A stretch of 64,000 nt of DNA from CAVPDA01 sp963702495. Its GTDB lineage: Bacteria > Pseudomonadota > Gammaproteobacteria > Burkholderiales > Rhodocyclaceae. The DNA lies in NCBI GenBank assembly GCA_963702495.1, contig CAVPDA010000023.1, forward strand, positions 1 through 64,000, written 5' to 3'. The notes under the pieces are model-generated. The model was given only the letters and a program-made list of their open reading frames with translations, made no database searches and had not been told where the DNA came from. Made by a program: the position numbers and the translations under genes. Below, piece after piece: positions 1 to 8,306 of this stretch (positions are counted from its first letter, which is position 1; the number at the start of each line of letters is the position of its first letter).

Positions 1-144
1 CCCGTCCCAATGACCGGGATCGAGCAGTCCGGCGGCGGCCTCTGCCGAGAACAGGATGCGTGGCTCCAGCTCCTCGATACGGGGCGCTGGCGGGGCGGCG
101 GGCGGCGGCGCAGGCGCACGCAGGATGCTCCGAGGCGGGCTCAG
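1..144 (-). CDS. N-terminus of LEPR-motif large surface protein (partial)
   Basis: Only the first 48 codons are visible; the gene runs off the left edge. A Pro/Ala-rich lead of about 23 residues is followed by EELEPRILFSAEAA (LEPR at 69-58). This matches the LEPR-XLL type of N-terminal motif known from very long repetitive secreted proteins of proteobacteria. No ATG, GTG or TTG lies in frame nearby. The best candidate start is a CTG at 144-142 that overlaps the hlyD stop as CTGA, which would couple the two genes. Being last in the export operon suggests it is the cargo; that is inference. Start codon and full length are unknown. Confidence 0.55.
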   Translation of the reverse strand, partial: MSPPRSILRAPAPPPAAPPAPRIEELEPRILFSAEAAAGLLDPGHWDG

Positions 145-1079
145 TAGCTGTGCTTGGGCGAAGCGCCGGCGCCCGGCGGGCCGCTGGGCGGGCCGGGCTC
201 CAGCTTCAGGCTCGCCGGCTGGATCGGCCTGGGGGTGGTGGCCGGGGTACCGGCCTGCCTGGCGGCTGCGGCCGGAGCCGCCAGCCCGAAGTCGGCCTGG
301 CAGCGCAGCCCCGCCGGCAGGGCCAGATCCGGGTTGGGCAGCGCCAGCTGCACGCGGAAGGTATGGCTGGGGGCATCGATGAGCTTGTTGACCAGGCTCA
401 CCCGCGCGCTCACGGCGGCCGCCTCGGGCAGCTGCGGCTGGATGCGGGCCGCCGCCCCCGGGGCGATCTTGCCGTAGTAGGCCGCCGGCACCACCACCTG
501 GACCTTGAGCGGATCGACCTGGGCCACGCGGAACAGCGGCTTGTCTTCCACCCGCTCGCCCACCGCCACATAGCGCTCGGCCACCACCCCGTCGAAGGGG
601 CTGCGGATGCTGCGCTGCGCGAGCTGCGCCGCGGCCAGCCCCAGCTCGCGCTGGGAGATCCTCTTCTGCTCCTGCGCCTGGGCGAGCTTCTGTTCGGCCA
701 CCTCGAACTCGGTGCGCGCCTGATCGAGCCCCTGCTGGGAGATGAATTTCTTGCCCAGCAGATCCTGGGCGCGCTCCAGCTTCTGGCGCGCGAAGCTCAC
801 GTTGGCGCGGGCGGCCTGCGCGTCGGCCTCGGCCTGGGCGCGGCTGCTGGCCACGCCCACGGCGGCGCGCTCGACCTCGGCGCGCAGCAGCGCCAGAACC
901 TGGCCCTTCACTACCCGGTCGCCGCGCTCGACCAACAGCTCCTGCACCACCCCGATCACCGGCGAGCCCACCTCGGCCACCTGCTGCGGCTCGATCAGAC
1001 AGCCCAGCGGCTGGGCGGCCTGTACCGAAGCGCTCGCCCCAACCACCCACAGGATCCACCAAGCCGCCGCTCTGTTCAT
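141..1079 (-). CDS. HlyD-type periplasmic adaptor (membrane-fusion protein)
   Basis: A 312-residue secretion adaptor. A signal peptide covers about residues 1-22 and ends near VQA. A barrel-sandwich half-motif (VGSPVIGVVQELLVERGD) follows, then an alpha-hairpin coiled coil of roughly residues 65-150, the second lipoyl half (SPFDGVVAERYVAVGE) and a beta-barrel region. The last 40 residues are Pro/Gly-rich. The ATG at 1079 was chosen because it starts the signal peptide and has AAGGAG upstream; the frame is open further upstream but that part reads as a shadow of the SecA-like gene. It lies 23 bases after the SecA-like gene. It probably links an inner-membrane complex to an outer-membrane channel, which is not in the window. 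Confidence 0.85.
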   Translation of the reverse strand: MNRAAAWWILWVVGASASVQAAQPLGCLIEPQQVAEVGSPVIGVVQELLVERGDRVVKGQVLALLRAEVERAAVGVASSRAQAEADAQAARANVSFARQKLERAQDLLGKKFISQQGLDQARTEFEVAEQKLAQAQEQKRISQRELGLAAAQLAQRSIRSPFDGVVAERYVAVGERVEDKPLFRVAQVDPLKVQVVVPAAYYGKIAPGAAARIQPQLPEAAAVSARVSLVNKLIDAPSHTFRVQLALPNPDLALPAGLRCQADFGLAAPAAAARQAGTPATTPRPIQPASLKLEPGPPSGPPGAGASPKHSY

Positions 1080-1102
1080 GACTCTTTCTCCTTCGTTCGA
1101 TC

Positions 1103-3079
1103 TCATTCCAGCGGGCCGCCGAAGGACAGGCGGCGGTCCATGACTTTGTCCTGTTCCGAAAGGCGCCTTCTCTCCAGTACGTGGCGGCGCTCGACGAGCC
1201 CTTGCACCGTCGCCGCGAGCGCATGCACCAGCGGGCTCGGCGCCGACGCGGCCCGCGCCGCGAGCAGATGGCGCGCCGTATCCGGCAGCACGTGCCGGAA
1301 CAGCGGCGCGTCGGCCGCGAGCCAGGTCTCGACGCTGCCGGGGTCGCCCTGGCGCGCGCAGCGCCCCGCCAGCTGACGGTCGACGCGCCGCGCGGCGTTG
1401 AACTGGCAGCACAGGACGTGCAGGCCGCCGAGATCCGCCACGCCGTGGCCGAGCGCGATGTCGGTGCCCCGGCCGGCCATGTTGGTCGCCACCGTTACGG
1501 CGCCGAGTTGTCCGGCGCGGGCCACGATCTGCGCTTCGGCGCGGTCGTTGCGCGCGTTGAGGACGGCGTGCTGGAGGCCAAGCGCGTGCAGGCGCTGCGA
1601 CAGCGCTTCGGAATCGGCGACCGAGTCGGTGCCCACCAGAACGGGACGGCCCGTATGGTTGAGCTCGACGACCCGCTGTGCGACTGACTTCCAGAGCGCC
1701 CCGCGGTCGGGGAACAGGCGGGCCGGCAGCGTCGTGCGGCGGTCGGGGCGGCGCAGCGGCACACGCTGTACGCCGAGGTCGTAGAGCGCGCGCAGTTCGC
1801 CGGCGGACTCGCACAGCGTGCCGCTCAATCCGCCCAGGCGCAGGTAGCGCGGAAAGAAGCGCTGATAGGTGATCTGTGCGGCGGTCACCTGGGGTGCGGT
1901 CGGGCTGCATCCTTCCTTCAGTTCGATCAACTGATGCAAGCCGCGCGACCAGGCTCGCCCGGGAGCGACACGCCCGGTGGTGTCGTCGATGATGAGGACC
2001 TTGCCGTCGCGCACCAGGTAGTGGCGGTCGCGCCGATACAGATGCAAGGCGGCGAGGGCGGTGCAGATCGCCTCCTCGCGATGCAGGCGGTTGCGCCAGA
2101 CGCCGGTGAAGCGCCGCACCAGCGTCTCGACCCGCTCGCGTCCCTGCGTCGTGAGCCGTGCCGCCCGCGTTGCCGCGTCGAGCCGGAAGTCCGCGTCGCC
2201 GCCCAGCTGACGCGCGAGCCCGAGCGAGCGGTCGAGGTACTCGGCCTCCTGTGCGTTGGCGGCCGGCTGAGACAGGATGAATGGCACGCGTGCCTCGTCG
2301 ATCAGAATGCTGTCCGCCTCGTCGATGATCGCCATGCACAGTCCGCGCAGCAGCGGCGGCGCAGCGGTCTCGCTGGCAAGCTGGTTCAAGCGGTGCTGAA
2401 GCGGATCCCGGCTGCGGCCAAGGCCGTCTCGCAGATAATCGAAGACCAGCTCCTTGGCGGTGCAGTAGGTAATGTCGCAGGCATAGGCGGCGCGGCGTTC
2501 CGGCGGTTGCTGTCCCTGAGTTGCCGCGCCGACGCTGAGGCCGAGCGCGGCGTAGACCGGTCGCAGCAGGTCGGCGTCGCGCGCCACCAGATAATCATTG
2601 GCCGTGACCACATGCACCGGGATGCCGGCCAGCGCGGCGGTTGCCGCGGCAAGGGCCACTGCGTAGGTCTTGCCCTCGCCGGTGGCCATTTCCGCCAGAC
2701 GATTGGCGAGCACGATTTCGGCCGCGATCACCTGGGTGTCGAAAACGCGGACCTGGTGTTGGCGCTCGCAGGCCACGGCGGCGAGCGCGAACGCCTTCGC
2801 CATATGCGCATCGCGCATGCCTTCCTTCTGCAGCACCAGTCGGAGCGTGCGAACCGCCTCACCGAACTGCGCCTCGCCCAGCGCGCGAAGCGATCTTCGT
2901 TGCGTCATGAAGGTGCTCAGTAGCCGCGCGCGCGAACTCGGCAGCAGGCTGCGCGCGCGGTCGGTCAGCACCCGCAGCGCGGCGGGTATCGCCAGCCGGC
3001 CCGGAGGGTTCGAGGCCGCGCGCTGCTCGGGGTAGTCGCCCCAGAGCAGTCCAGGTACCGGAAGTTCGGCGGTGCGCAT
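1103..3079 (-). CDS. SecA-like preprotein translocase ATPase (short, accessory)
   Basis: 658 residues against about 900 for housekeeping SecA. It has the full DEAD-motor set: Walker A MATGEGKT (131-138), Walker B IIDEADSILIDEA (251-263), GLSGT (417-421), NMAGRGTDIALG (533-544) and a motif VI variant QLAGRCARQGDPG (569-581). It ends soon after motif VI with no C-terminal Cys-rich zinc site, so the SecB-binding tail is absent and the helical scaffold shortened. It sits between an M50/HlyD protein and an HlyD adaptor with 23-24 base gaps. This argues for a specialised motor serving this operon, not general Sec export. ATPase assignment is firm; the substrate is inferred. Confidence 0.9.
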   Translation of the reverse strand: MRTAELPVPGLLWGDYPEQRAASNPPGRLAIPAALRVLTDRARSLLPSSRARLLSTFMTQRRSLRALGEAQFGEAVRTLRLVLQKEGMRDAHMAKAFALAAVACERQHQVRVFDTQVIAAEIVLANRLAEMATGEGKTYAVALAAATAALAGIPVHVVTANDYLVARDADLLRPVYAALGLSVGAATQGQQPPERRAAYACDITYCTAKELVFDYLRDGLGRSRDPLQHRLNQLASETAAPPLLRGLCMAIIDEADSILIDEARVPFILSQPAANAQEAEYLDRSLGLARQLGGDADFRLDAATRAARLTTQGRERVETLVRRFTGVWRNRLHREEAICTALAALHLYRRDRHYLVRDGKVLIIDDTTGRVAPGRAWSRGLHQLIELKEGCSPTAPQVTAAQITYQRFFPRYLRLGGLSGTLCESAGELRALYDLGVQRVPLRRPDRRTTLPARLFPDRGALWKSVAQRVVELNHTGRPVLVGTDSVADSEALSQRLHALGLQHAVLNARNDRAEAQIVARAGQLGAVTVATNMAGRGTDIALGHGVADLGGLHVLCCQFNAARRVDRQLAGRCARQGDPGSVETWLAADAPLFRHVLPDTARHLLAARAASAPSPLVHALAATVQGLVERRHVLERRRLSEQDKVMDRRLSFGGPLE

Positions 3080-3103
3080 CGATGGACGCAGGGTGGCGGT
3101 GGA

Positions 3104-5248
3104 CTATTCCGTCGGATCGAAATGCTTCAGGAACAGTTGGGAGGCATGCCGGAATCCCTGCATGGCCAAGGGTTCGAAGCCATGATCGAAGCGCACCCAG
3201 GCGCGGCCGCCGACGCGCCCGAGCATTGCGCCTTTCAGGCTCAGATCGATCAGGAAGAGCGGCGCGAGGCTGCGCCGGCCGTCCTTGTCGTTGGGATCGG
3301 TGGCATAGGGTCCGCCGCCTCGATCGCCGAGTGCCGGGCTGGGCAGCAGGTGCGAAGCCGCGGGTTCGTCCTGGGTCAGGCTGGCCGGCATGACCGAGCC
3401 GGGCATTTCGGCGAGGCGGACTTCCGCCTGGCGGGTACGGTTGCGCACCAGATGAGCGTCTTCCTCGGCGACCGCGGCGCGTACCCGCAACTGCGCCGGC
3501 TCCAGCACGTAACCGAGGTTCTCCCCCTGCCGGCTGAACATTCCCGGCAGGTCGGACTGGCGCGGCATGACTAGCCTGCCGGCAACCTTGGCGCGCACCT
3601 CGAGTTGGGCGATGCGCTGTTCGGTACGTTCCAGTTCAGCCTCGGTGCGGGAGATCTGCTCGGCGAGGTTCTGGGCCGCGGTTGGGTCGCGCAGCAGAAG
3701 CTGGTATTGGTCGGCCTGAAGCCCGGCGAGCCGACTGGTCAGCTGGTCGCGCGCGGCGTTCAGGTCCGGGTTTTCCAGCACGACGAGCAGGTCGCCGGGC
3801 TGCACCGGCTCGCCGTCGCGCAGCGGAAGTTCGGCGATGAAGCCGTCCACCTCCGACCGAACGTGGGCTTGGTCGGGTAGCCAGACCACGGCAGGTGCGA
3901 CGGTTGACAGCGGCATCGGCAGGACGAAGAGAAGCACGCCGGGAACCGCAGCGAGCAGGGCGACGCCCAAACGCACCCGAGCTAGCTCCCGCCCGGGGGC
4001 GGCGGCGGCAAGCGCCTGTTTCACCCAGCCCACGACAGGTCGAAGGAGCATCGACACGGCCATATAGATTGCCGCGAACACGCCGAGCAGGAGCCATTTG
4101 GAGCCGAACCACAGGATGATCACGATCGAAATCCAGAGGCGATAGCCGAACGAGCACGGGGCATAGAGCAGGAGCCACTTGCGCTCGCCCGCGGCGACCT
4201 GCGGCGGCTCGGCCGGGGCGCGCAGCAGGCGGCGACGCACCAGATGGCTCCAATAGGCGCTGCTGCGCGTGGCGAGATTCGGCAGGTCCAGCAGGTCGCA
4301 CAGGACGTAGTAGGCGTCGAAGCGCAGCAGCGGATTGCCGTTGAACAGCAGCGTTGAGATGCCGCCGATCGACATGACGACGAAGGCAAGGTCGCGCGCC
4401 AGCCCCGGTTGGATGTTCAACCAGGCCAGCAGAGCCATGGCGGCGAGGCTGGTTTCCACCATGATGCCGGCCGCGGCCACGGCCGCCCGCTGCGTCCGCC
4501 GCGCGAAAGCCGAAGACGCCGATGCGTCCACGTAGGGGGCCGGTACCAGAACCAGCAGGGCCACGCCCATCTCGTGCACTTCGCCTCCCCAGCGCCGCAC
4601 CGCCAGGGCATGGCCCAGCTCGTGCAGGCCCTTGACCAGAGGAAAGAGGAGCCAGGCGAGCGCCAGATAGCGTGGCGACAACATGTGCGTCTGGGCGTGC
4701 GCCTGCAGCTCGTCCCAATGGGCCGCTGCTGCCACCAGGCCGAGGGCGACGACGGCGAGCCAGATCCAAAAGACGACGGGACGAAACAGCAACGCGGCCA
4801 TCGGGTCGAGCCGGGGCAGCCATGCCGAGGGGTCTCCGAGGGGAAGGCGGAAAGCGAACGGGTTAACCATGAGCCGGCGCTTGCGGCGGCTGCGCTCCTT
4901 GCTCCGCTGGAACAACACGTCGGTGTCGGGGGTGCGCTCGCACTGCAGCAGTTCGTGCTCGTTGAGCTGCGCCAGCAGCTGGACGACCTCGTCCTGCGTC
5001 GGCGCCGCATCGCCTTGGGCTTCGAGCACCGCGTCCCAGACGCGTTGCACGTCATGGCGGCCGTCGCAGCGGCCGATGAACTGGTAGGCGGCCTCGTTGA
5101 TCATGTGCTGGCGGCCGGTGGCGGCGTCGGAGAGCACATACCAGCGCTGGCCCCGCCACTGCTGGCGTAGGGTCCGCACCTGTGCCCGCAGGCGCGGGTG
5201 CAGTTGGGCGACGCGGTACCACTGGGCGCTGAACAGCGACTTGGTCAT
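3104..5248 (-). CDS. PqqD-like domain / M50 site-2 protease / HlyD fusion protein
   Basis: 714 residues. Residues about 25-105 resemble a PqqD-type peptide-recognition domain (winged helix, with INEAAYQFIGRCDG). Several membrane segments follow, with the M50 zinc motif HELGH at 209-213 and the second conserved block NGNPLLRFDAYYVL near 305. After the membrane part comes a HlyD-like section with a biotinyl-lipoyl half (EVDGFIAELPLRDGE) and a coiled coil. The ATG at 5248 lies one base after the stop of the upstream gene, with GGAG eight bases before it. It may bind and process a substrate at the inner membrane while forming part of an export conduit. The protease active site looks intact; the peptide-recognition role is inferred from fold resemblance. 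Confidence 0.85.
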   Translation of the reverse strand: MTKSLFSAQWYRVAQLHPRLRAQVRTLRQQWRGQRWYVLSDAATGRQHMINEAAYQFIGRCDGRHDVQRVWDAVLEAQGDAAPTQDEVVQLLAQLNEHELLQCERTPDTDVLFQRSKERSRRKRRLMVNPFAFRLPLGDPSAWLPRLDPMAALLFRPVVFWIWLAVVALGLVAAAAHWDELQAHAQTHMLSPRYLALAWLLFPLVKGLHELGHALAVRRWGGEVHEMGVALLVLVPAPYVDASASSAFARRTQRAAVAAAGIMVETSLAAMALLAWLNIQPGLARDLAFVVMSIGGISTLLFNGNPLLRFDAYYVLCDLLDLPNLATRSSAYWSHLVRRRLLRAPAEPPQVAAGERKWLLLYAPCSFGYRLWISIVIILWFGSKWLLLGVFAAIYMAVSMLLRPVVGWVKQALAAAAPGRELARVRLGVALLAAVPGVLLFVLPMPLSTVAPAVVWLPDQAHVRSEVDGFIAELPLRDGEPVQPGDLLVVLENPDLNAARDQLTSRLAGLQADQYQLLLRDPTAAQNLAEQISRTEAELERTEQRIAQLEVRAKVAGRLVMPRQSDLPGMFSRQGENLGYVLEPAQLRVRAAVAEEDAHLVRNRTRQAEVRLAEMPGSVMPASLTQDEPAASHLLPSPALGDRGGGPYATDPNDKDGRRSLAPLFLIDLSLKGAMLGRVGGRAWVRFDHGFEPLAMQGFRHASQLFLKHFDPTE

Positions 5249-5249
5249 C

Positions 5250-7010
5250 TCATGCACTCCACGTCCACACCGCCATGCGCAGCCACTCCCCGATGCGATG
5301 GGTGGCGATCCAGCCGAGGGGCTGGGATCCGGCCTCGATCTTGGCCACGCCCTGCAGACCGGGGCGCAGGCCGGCGGGCGGGGCATCGAAGGCCGCCTCC
5401 ACCTCGAAGGCATTGCGCCCCTCGGTGGTGAGCGCCACCGGGCTGATGCGCTTGACGCTAAAGGCCAGCCGCTCCCCGGGCAGCGCCGAGAGCGCCAGCT
5501 GACCGCGCTGGCCCAGGGCGATGGCGCCGATGTCGCGCTCATCGACCTCGACGATCAGGCGGAAGGCCTCGCGCGGTGCGAGCGTGAGCAACACCTCGCC
5601 GCGCTGCACCGGCGCGCCCAGCGACTGCGACAGATCCCCCTTGATGACCAGCCCATCGATCGGGGCGGTGAGCTGCGTGCGCGCGAGCTGTCCGCGGGCG
5701 AGCTCCAGTTGCGCGGAGGCCTCGGCCGCCCGCGCCTGGGCCAGCGCATACTGGGTGCGATCGGCGCGCGCCAGGGCGGCCGCGGCACTGTTCTCGTGCT
5801 GGGTGAGCTCCGCCTCCCACTTGCGCGCCTGCAGCAGCAGATCCTGCTGAGCCAGTTCCACCAGCAACTGTCCGGCTGCGACCGCATCGCCAGGGCGTAC
5901 GTGGGCGGCGTGCAGGTAACCCTCGGTGGGCGCGGCCAGCACCCGCTGCACCGCCCCTTCCAGGCGCGCCGGAGCGCCGATGCGATAGCTGACCGGGACC
6001 AAGGCCAGCAGCAGCGCGCCAGCCAGCCCGGCCAGCGCAGCCAGCCGCCGCGAGCGCCCGGCAAAGGAGCGGCGCAGGCCCTCACCCGCGCGCGCCGGCC
6101 AGGGCTGCTCGGCACGGCGCTTCAGTTCGATCAGCGGGGCGAGCACACAGGCGAGCTGCTCGATCGTGCGCAGCTCCTCGGCGCGCAGCGCTCCCGCGCG
6201 CTCGAAGCACAGCGCCCCGATCGGGGCACCGGCATCGATCAGCGGCACGCTGAGCAGCGTGCCCGGACCCTGGGCGGCGAGCGCCGCATGGGCCTGGACG
6301 ATGCGCGGGCTCGCCGCGGCGGGCGGCGGATAGGCGATCGAAGCGCCCTGGTCGATCGCTTCCTGCATCGCCGCGGCCAGCGCCTGGATCAGGCCCTGGC
6401 GGCGGCCGAACTGCGCGCCGTGGGACAGGGCGATGACATTCAGTCCCGCGCGCGCGCTCAGCCCCAGGCTGACCCGCTCGAAGCCCAGGGTGTTGGCCAA
6501 TTCGCTCGCCAGCGCGCTGGCCGCCTGCGCCAGGGGCTGGGGCTGGAGCAGCAGCCCCTGCAGGCGCAGCAGCGCGCTGCCGGCGCCCGGCCGACGCGGC
6601 GCACCGGCCCCTTGCAGCGCGCCGGCCAGCGTGGCGGCGGCGCGCTCCAGATCACGCAGCAGCGCCTCGTCGGTTTCCGCCGGCCCGGCCTGCAGCGCCA
6701 CGGCCAGCGCCCCGAACGCGCCTTCGCCGCCGGCAAGCGGCAGCGACAGGATGCGCCCGGGCTCGCTGTCCGCGCTCGCCCCCACCGGCGGGGTGAGCGC
6801 CAGCGCCCGCCCGCGCTTGAGCGCCGCGCGGGCGGCGGCCAGCAGCGGGGCGCTAACCGCCTGTGCGCCGGGCCAGTGCGCCGCCGGCGCCAGCGCCTCG
6901 CCCGCGCCCAGCAGCACCACGGCCGATCGGACCGCGCTGCCGCGCTCGCAGTAGCCGCGCAGCCAGCGCTGTGCCAGCTCCGATTGGTTCGCGCTCTCGC
7001 TCATCGTCAT
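5250..7010 (-). CDS. GAF-domain HlyD-family membrane-fusion protein
   Basis: 586 residues and first gene of the operon. The N-terminal half (about 1-310) is cytoplasmic and holds a GAF-like region around 150-300 (ELANTLGFERVSLGLSAR, then LLSVPLIDAGAPIGAL). One membrane segment lies near 330-348 (LAALAGLAGALLLALVPVSY). After it come the HlyD lipoyl halves (APTEGYLHAAHVRPGDAV and APIDGLVIKGDLSQSLG), flanking a coiled coil. This puts a ligand-sensing domain in the cytoplasm on an adaptor reaching into the periplasm, so export could be gated by a small molecule. The start at 7010 has GGGGAGAG twelve bases upstream; a second ATG at 7004 is possible. Confidence 0.85.
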   Translation of the reverse strand: MTMSESANQSELAQRWLRGYCERGSAVRSAVVLLGAGEALAPAAHWPGAQAVSAPLLAAARAALKRGRALALTPPVGASADSEPGRILSLPLAGGEGAFGALAVALQAGPAETDEALLRDLERAAATLAGALQGAGAPRRPGAGSALLRLQGLLLQPQPLAQAASALASELANTLGFERVSLGLSARAGLNVIALSHGAQFGRRQGLIQALAAAMQEAIDQGASIAYPPPAAASPRIVQAHAALAAQGPGTLLSVPLIDAGAPIGALCFERAGALRAEELRTIEQLACVLAPLIELKRRAEQPWPARAGEGLRRSFAGRSRRLAALAGLAGALLLALVPVSYRIGAPARLEGAVQRVLAAPTEGYLHAAHVRPGDAVAAGQLLVELAQQDLLLQARKWEAELTQHENSAAAALARADRTQYALAQARAAEASAQLELARGQLARTQLTAPIDGLVIKGDLSQSLGAPVQRGEVLLTLAPREAFRLIVEVDERDIGAIALGQRGQLALSALPGERLAFSVKRISPVALTTEGRNAFEVEAAFDAPPAGLRPGLQGVAKIEAGSQPLGWIATHRIGEWLRMAVWTWSA

Positions 7011-7181
7011 CCCCGTGCGGGGCTCTCCCCTTTTCTCCTGCCCTGCGTCCTGCCCGCGGCCGCCCCGGGAACGAGCCGGGGACGCCTTTACAGGCTACAG
7101 GGCGGTAACGGCCCAAAACCCCGCACCGTTGAGGGGAATTCGGCCCGATACGCCCAACTCGGGGATATATCGGAAGTATTA

Positions 7182-7197
7182 CGTGAGCGAAATCACA
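7182..7197 (-). promoter_or_regulatory. CRP-type palindrome upstream of the export operon
   Basis: On the minus strand the site reads TGTGATTTCGCTCACG, matching TGTGA-N6-TCACA at nine of ten core positions. It lies 172 bases upstream of the first gene of the export operon, with an A/T-rich stretch (ATATATC, 7164-7170) just downstream that could hold a -10 box. The spacing is not a textbook class I or II arrangement. It suggests control by a CRP/Vfr/Clp-like regulator; binding is inferred from sequence only. Confidence 0.4.
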
Positions 7198-7465
7198 CCC
7201 TCCAGGCCCGGCGCGAGGCCTGGGGAGGCGTGCCAATCCGGAAGGGCGGATGCTGGCAGTCGAGGACAATCCGCTCAATCGGCAGGTGGCTGCGGCGGCC
7301 GCGGGGGCTCATCTGGCAGCGACGTCCTGCTTCACGCACGGAATCGGCGCACGCCTGCTGCGCACACTCGCCAGCAAAGTAGCGCTGGCCGTGGTCGCAG
7401 GAGCTGCAGATGAGCACCGCTGCGTCGCAGCGGGTGGAGAGGTAGCGTCGTCCTGGAGGGTCCAT
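7193..7465 (-). CDS. Small Cys-rich protein, possibly mobile-element associated
   Basis: 90 residues with a Cys pattern in its first half (CDAAVLICSSCDHGQRYF, then GECAQQACADS and GRRCQ), followed by an Arg-rich stretch. It resembles short Cys-rich proteins I have seen beside transposable elements in proteobacteria, but I cannot name the family. The second half looks low-complexity and may have decayed. It sits at the boundary between the export operon and the poorly coding island, which fits a mobile-element remnant. Function unknown. Confidence 0.4.
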   Translation of the reverse strand: MDPPGRRYLSTRCDAAVLICSSCDHGQRYFAGECAQQACADSVREAGRRCQMSPRGRRSHLPIERIVLDCQHPPFRIGTPPQASRRAWRV

Positions 7466-7885
7466 CGGTCATGCGCCGATGAAAACGCGACACGCTCAGG
7501 CGACTCGTGAAACTCTTTGCACGCAGCGTCGCCCGCTCGGGCGCGGGGCGTGGCATCGGTGGGAACGTGGTGGTCTGCTCCGGTGTGACGCGTGCTTCCT
7601 TCGGCAGGCGCCCCTTCCACCGCATCAGCCTTGGTCGCGCTGAGTCGCTGCCTCCCGTTCGGCTAGGCCGACACTTGCCCGTCCCACCGCGGCCCACACG
7701 TCGTCGCGCGGGAGTGGGCGTTTCCAGTCGTCCTCCGGGTTTCCTTCCAACACCCCCTCCCGCGACTCAGTTCCCGCACCTGACAACTCGATCCATCCGT
7801 AATGTCACACCGCACCCGCTAGTCCTACAATTACATCCCCACCGCCCGGTAGAAGCACGTTTCGACCGTCATTGACGCGGAGCCG
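7466..7885. other. Non-coding gap
   Basis: About 420 bases with overlapping short frames on both strands, none with recognisable protein features. No clear hairpin terminator, tRNA or repeat was seen. It lies downstream of the broken HEPN gene and upstream of the small Cys-rich gene, and looks like degenerate island DNA. Confidence 0.5.
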
Positions 7886-8306
7886 TCACGGCACCGGACC
7901 CAACGTGGAGATCTGCGCCAACAGAAGCTCCGCCGCTCGCACAAGATCGTGTTCGATCTGTTCATCGATTTCCAGAGCGCCCTCGTACTCGGCGCGGTTG
8001 CGACGATCGTGACATAGCGCAAGCACACGCCAGATCTCAGGGCCGATCCCGAGGGTGTGGGGCAGACATTGGAAGACGATGTAACGGTTGTCGGATCGGT
8101 ATCCGTGCCAGCGCAGAGCGGCCAGGGCGCGCGCGTGCGAGGCGTTGTAGGCGAGGCCGAACCTGCTCTCGATGGAGACGACTCTTTGGCGCGTCGTCGA
8201 GACGAACACAGCCCGACCGCACCAGCCCGTCGAATTCCTTCTGGTGGCCCGGGTCCGCTTTGAGCTTACCGGTCTTTTCCAGATTCGCGAGGTTCGAGGA
8301 GCCCAT
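7886..8306 (-). pseudogene. HEPN-domain protein, frameshifted
   Basis: The N-terminal part (MGSSNLANLEKTGKLKADP up to about LVRSGCVRLDDA) and the rest (VVSIESRFGLAYNASHARA to the stop at 7886) are in different frames. They join near 8200 by loss of one base. Together they give a HEPN-type protein of about 140 residues, of the kind paired with a nucleotidyltransferase. The start at 8306 overlaps the end of the upstream nucleotidyltransferase gene by 41 bases, as usual for such pairs. In HEPN/MNT modules the HEPN protein is the toxic RNase. Here the motif RNRAEYEG near the C-terminus is present but the frame is broken, by mutation or sequencing error. Confidence 0.6.
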
